A stretch of DNA of 64,000 nt, from assembly GCF_900091565.1 (NCBI RefSeq), contig NZ_FMCV01000002.1, positions 364,698 through 428,697 on the forward strand, written 5' to 3'. The stretch comes from Micromonospora marina. GTDB taxonomy: Bacteria > Actinomycetota > Actinomycetes > Mycobacteriales > Micromonosporaceae. The notes under the pieces were generated by a model. That model ran no database searches and had not been told where the DNA came from. It saw nothing but the letters and a program-made list of their open reading frames with translations. Shown piece after piece: positions 61,665 through 64,000 of this stretch; the stretch's first letter is position 1, and every line of letters begins with the position of its first letter. Position numbers and translations under genes: made by a program.

Positions 61665-62930
61665 GCCATCTGCTCCTCGAGTTCGAGGACAACCGGCTCG
61701 CTCGTCGCGCCATCGGGCCAACCGCTGCCGGGCTCGTTGAGCTCGAGCGATGCCTCGATGGTTTCCACCTGCTTTCAGCTGATCGTACGTGTTGCCGAGC
61801 AGGGCGCAGGATTGCTCGAGTTCGCCGGCCTCGGCGTAGGCGCTGGCGAGGTCTACGGCTGCCGCCAAGGCGACGTTGACGTTGGCATGGTCGTGTTCCA
61901 GCATCTGTACCGCACTTTCGAGCACGGTCACAGCCTGGTGGGGCTGGCCGAGAAGAAGATGGCATGTGCCCGCATAGACGTGGAGGCGGGCGCTGCTCCA
62001 GTCGCTGTAGAGGCCGACACAGTCAGCGGGTGACAAGTCGTTGACCGCTTCTTCTGCCCGCTTCAGGGCCGCCGTGGCCTCCCGGGAAAGTCGCAGGGCA
62101 GCGTAGGCCTGGGCCTGCTCGGCAGCTACCCGGGCTCGTGCGGCGGGACTGAGTTCGGTGGACGCGCGGGCGGCCTCATCGAGGAGCCGCAGGCCGATCA
62201 TGACGTCGCCGTCTGCGTCGATCAGTGTGGCGGCCTCCGAGTGGAGGTTGCTCTCGAAGATGCGTGCTGTCGCGCTGATCCTGCGGCTGCCGAGCCTGTC
62301 GCCGAGCTGGCGAGCGTAGGCACAGTGAGCGAGCGCGAGGCCACGGTTGCCCTGTGCGCTCCACAGCCGGCTAGCGACGATCGAGGCTTCGGCGAGCATC
62401 GCTCCAATATCAGCGCGGATGGGCGCACGGCCGGCTTTGCGGTACAGCGTCGACAGGCAATCACGGTGGGCCTCGATCAGACCCAGTAGTGCGTCGGGTG
62501 ACACGGCCTGGCGCTGCTGAGCCAGCATGCTGGTGAGCGTGGAGAAGCTGTTCCACTCGCCCATCAGGTAGTCGGTTCCGGGCGTGCGAGCGACCGTCTC
62601 CACAGCGGTGGAGGACGATGGATCCGCTGGGGCCTGAAACGTCTGAGTGGTTGCCATGCCGCTGGGCATGTGCCGGGTGCTGGCGAGCCGGATGCGGTCG
62701 TATTCCTGGGACAGTCTGCCGCCGGTCCCCAACAGTTCGTCGCTTCGGGTCCAGAAGTCGCGCCCCACGCGCTGCCGGCCGGTCTCGACGTTCGCGATCG
62801 TGCTCCGTCCATAGCTCACCCGAGGCGCATACGTCTCTTGCGTGTAACCAGCGGCTTTACGGCTGCGGGCCAGCATCTGACCAAGGGCGATCCATGCCTT
62901 GGCCACGTCTTGTGGTGGCACGCTCGACAT
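61638..62930 (-). CDS. XRE family regulator with TPR-like C-terminal domain (paralogue C)
   Basis: 430 aa from the ATG at 62930 (GGGAG upstream); the frame is open further. XRE domain: IALGQMLARSRKAAGYTQET, then GRSTIANVETGRQRVGRDFW. The TPR-type C-terminus includes ARLHVYAGTCHLLLGQPHQA and AVDLASAYAEAGELEQSC. The final codons (AAMPGS, TAA) are encoded by the inverted repeat of the IS element, so the natural C-terminus has been replaced. Without the insertion the frame would continue antisense into the HAD gene. Divergent from the CYTH gene. Confidence 0.8.
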   Translation of the reverse strand: MSSVPPQDVAKAWIALGQMLARSRKAAGYTQETYAPRVSYGRSTIANVETGRQRVGRDFWTRSDELLGTGGRLSQEYDRIRLASTRHMPSGMATTQTFQAPADPSSSTAVETVARTPGTDYLMGEWNSFSTLTSMLAQQRQAVSPDALLGLIEAHRDCLSTLYRKAGRAPIRADIGAMLAEASIVASRLWSAQGNRGLALAHCAYARQLGDRLGSRRISATARIFESNLHSEAATLIDADGDVMIGLRLLDEAARASTELSPAARARVAAEQAQAYAALRLSREATAALKRAEEAVNDLSPADCVGLYSDWSSARLHVYAGTCHLLLGQPHQAVTVLESAVQMLEHDHANVNVALAAAVDLASAYAEAGELEQSCALLGNTYDQLKAGGNHRGIARAQRARQRLARWRDERAGCPRTRGADGRLAAMPGS

Positions 62931-63032
62931 CAGCAGCTCCCGATGGATACGAACGCTCGCGCGGGGCGAGACACGGTGGCGTGGGAGCACTGTAGTGCAG
63001 GTCTGTGATGCGTCGGCTACTCAGCGGCTTCT

Positions 63033-63061
63033 TCCAACATTCTTCCGACAAAGCTCCGACA
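63033..63061. promoter_or_regulatory. TCCGACA direct repeats upstream of XRE paralogue C
   Basis: TCCAACA (63033-63039), TCCGACA (63044-63050) and TCCGACA (63055-63061) are spaced exactly 11 bases apart, between the divergent XRE and CYTH genes, 57 bases before the CYTH start. The same core recurs upstream of the XRE gene at 57300. Confidence 0.65.
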
Positions 63062-63117
63062 TTGCCCGCGGGCGTTCGGAACTCACGTGACCTGCAATTC
63101 TCGTATGCTCCCTGCTC

Positions 63118-63702
63118 GTGACCCACGAGCCGGCCAACAATGATCATGAAGTTGAAGCCAAGTACCGCGTCAACGACCTGCAAAAGTTGATCACGGAGCT
63201 CGCCCGACGACAGGTGGTGTTTACGGAGCCGTCGTTGCAGGACGACCAGGCGTACGCACCAGCCGACTGGTCGTACGGGATGTCGAAGGTCGGTGTGCCG
63301 TTCGCGCGTCTGCGCACGCAGAAGGGTCGCCATGTGTTCACCGTGAAGAAGCCGATCGATAACGAGATGGCATGCCTGGAGCACGAATGCGTGATTCTCG
63401 ACCGTCACGCAATGCACGCTGCTCTAGTCGCGATGGGTTGGGTGCCAACCGTGCGGATCGTCAAGCAGCGTCGAACCGGCGATTGGGACGGCGCGACGGT
63501 ATGCGTGGACGTCGTCGACGGGCTCGGCGCGTTCGTTGAGGTGGAGCGGGTGGTCAGCTCCCAGCACTCGGGTGAGCAGGTGCAGCACGGACTCGATTCG
63601 ATGGTTCGCTCACTGGGTGTGCCGGTGCTGAGGGTCGTGGACACCTTGTCAAGCCCCGGGTTTGATGGAGAGTTGGTTAGCTGGTTTTCAGGGGTGTGGT
63701 GA
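63118..63702 (+). CDS. CYTH domain protein (class IV adenylate cyclase-like), 3' end altered by an IS
   Basis: 194 aa from a GTG. The CYTH signature ExExK is EVEAKYRVND at the N-terminus, followed by FARLRTQKGRHVFTVKKP, HECVILDRHAMHAALVAMGW, KQRRTGDWDGATVCVDVVDG and LGAFVEVERV. This fold handles triphosphates or makes cAMP. The family normally ends near residue 180. Here the end (SWFSGVW) runs into the IS3-type element, so the last residues are not native. Confidence 0.8.
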   Translation: MTHEPANNDHEVEAKYRVNDLQKLITELARRQVVFTEPSLQDDQAYAPADWSYGMSKVGVPFARLRTQKGRHVFTVKKPIDNEMACLEHECVILDRHAMHAALVAMGWVPTVRIVKQRRTGDWDGATVCVDVVDGLGAFVEVERVVSSQHSGEQVQHGLDSMVRSLGVPVLRVVDTLSSPGFDGELVSWFSGVW

Positions 63703-64000
63703 CCGGTTGGGTCATCGCGTGGAGTGCTTCGTGCTCCGCTGGCGGGACGTGTCCGAGTTCGCCGTGGAGGCGTCGGTTGTTGTACCAGTCGATGTACTCG
63801 ACGGTGGCCATCTCCAGGTCGTCGAGTCCGCGCCACGGGCCTTGGTTGCGGACGAGTTCGGCCTTGTACAACGAGTTGAACGCCTCGGCCATGGCGTTGT
63901 CGTACGAGTCGCCCTTGGAGCCGACGGAGGCGACGGCGCCGGCTTCGGCGAGGCGCTGGCTGTAGCGGATCGCTCGATATTGGACTCCTCGGTCCGAGTG
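63677..64000 (-). CDS. IS3-family transposase OrfB, C-terminal part (5' end outside window)
   Basis: Reading from the window edge: HSDRGVQYRAIRYSQRLAEA, then GSKGDSYDNAMAEAFNSLYK, then NRRLHGELGHVPPAEHEAL. These are the second Asp and the Glu region of the IS3 DDE transposase. The N-terminal part is beyond the window. It overlaps the altered 3' end of the CYTH gene. Confidence 0.92.
   Translation of the reverse strand, partial: HSDRGVQYRAIRYSQRLAEAGAVASVGSKGDSYDNAMAEAFNSLYKAELVRNQGPWRGLDDLEMATVEYIDWYNNRRLHGELGHVPPAEHEALHAMTQPVTTPLKTS

Noticed and set aside
1..64000. CRISPR arrays, rRNA genes or an origin of replication
   Set aside because: No spaced direct repeats of CRISPR type, no rRNA-like sequence and no DnaA-box cluster were seen.

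Overview
The window is very GC-rich, uses many GTG starts and 4-base start/stop overlaps, and carries actinobacterial gene families (malectin secreted protein, PssD/PssE-type glycosyltransferase pair, SoxR, FhuF with a DtxR-type iron box, XRE-TPR regulators). This points to a filamentous actinomycete, most likely a Micromonospora-like member of the Micromonosporaceae. That assignment is an inference from style and gene content, not from a marker gene.

Region 1 (1-18351) is a surface-polysaccharide locus. A minus-strand operon runs from 12225 down to about 2057, probably on into the secreted malectin protein. It encodes a Wzz/CpsD-like co-polymerase, a DUF3048 lipoprotein, an O-antigen ligase/polymerase-like protein, an APH-like kinase, two sulfotransferases, a Wzx-like flippase and a GH26-like lipoprotein. 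A divergent plus-strand operon (12727-15684) adds a split PssD/PssE glycosyltransferase, a third sulfotransferase and a GT2 enzyme, and faces a second GH26-like membrane protein. A CysQ-type phosphatase follows. The simplest reading is export of a sulfated polysaccharide or glycolipid.

Region 2 (18550-43732) is mostly ordinary chromosomal genes: aminotransferase, CorA, cyclophilin, rhomboid, thiolase, a two-component system with a lipoprotein, a split transketolase divergent from soxR, a quinone reductase, AlkD, a YbhB-like protein, FhuF with an iron box, a flavohemoprotein, a CPBP protein and an EcsC-like protein. Notable items are an XRE-peptide deformylase fusion, a perfect 58-bp palindrome that supplies a stop codon, and a decayed kinase gene beside tRNA-Ser.

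Region 3 (43867-64000) begins with tRNA-Ser(GCT) and tRNA-Arg(ACG) and continues into what looks like an accessory region: hypothetical genes, an AlbA_2 protein, and then a compact run of small-molecule and nucleotide-type enzymes. These are a PfkB kinase, a CN hydrolase, a stand-alone NrdJ-tail (TSCPD-like) protein, a P-loop kinase, an ABC exporter, two NUDIX hydrolases, a HAD phosphatase and a CYTH protein. They are interleaved with three paralogous XRE-TPR regulators. Two regulator/enzyme intergenic regions share CCGACA repeats at 11-bp spacing, so these modules may form one regulatory network. An intact IS4-type element (18-bp ends, 10-bp target duplication) and the end of an IS3-type element interrupt the right side.
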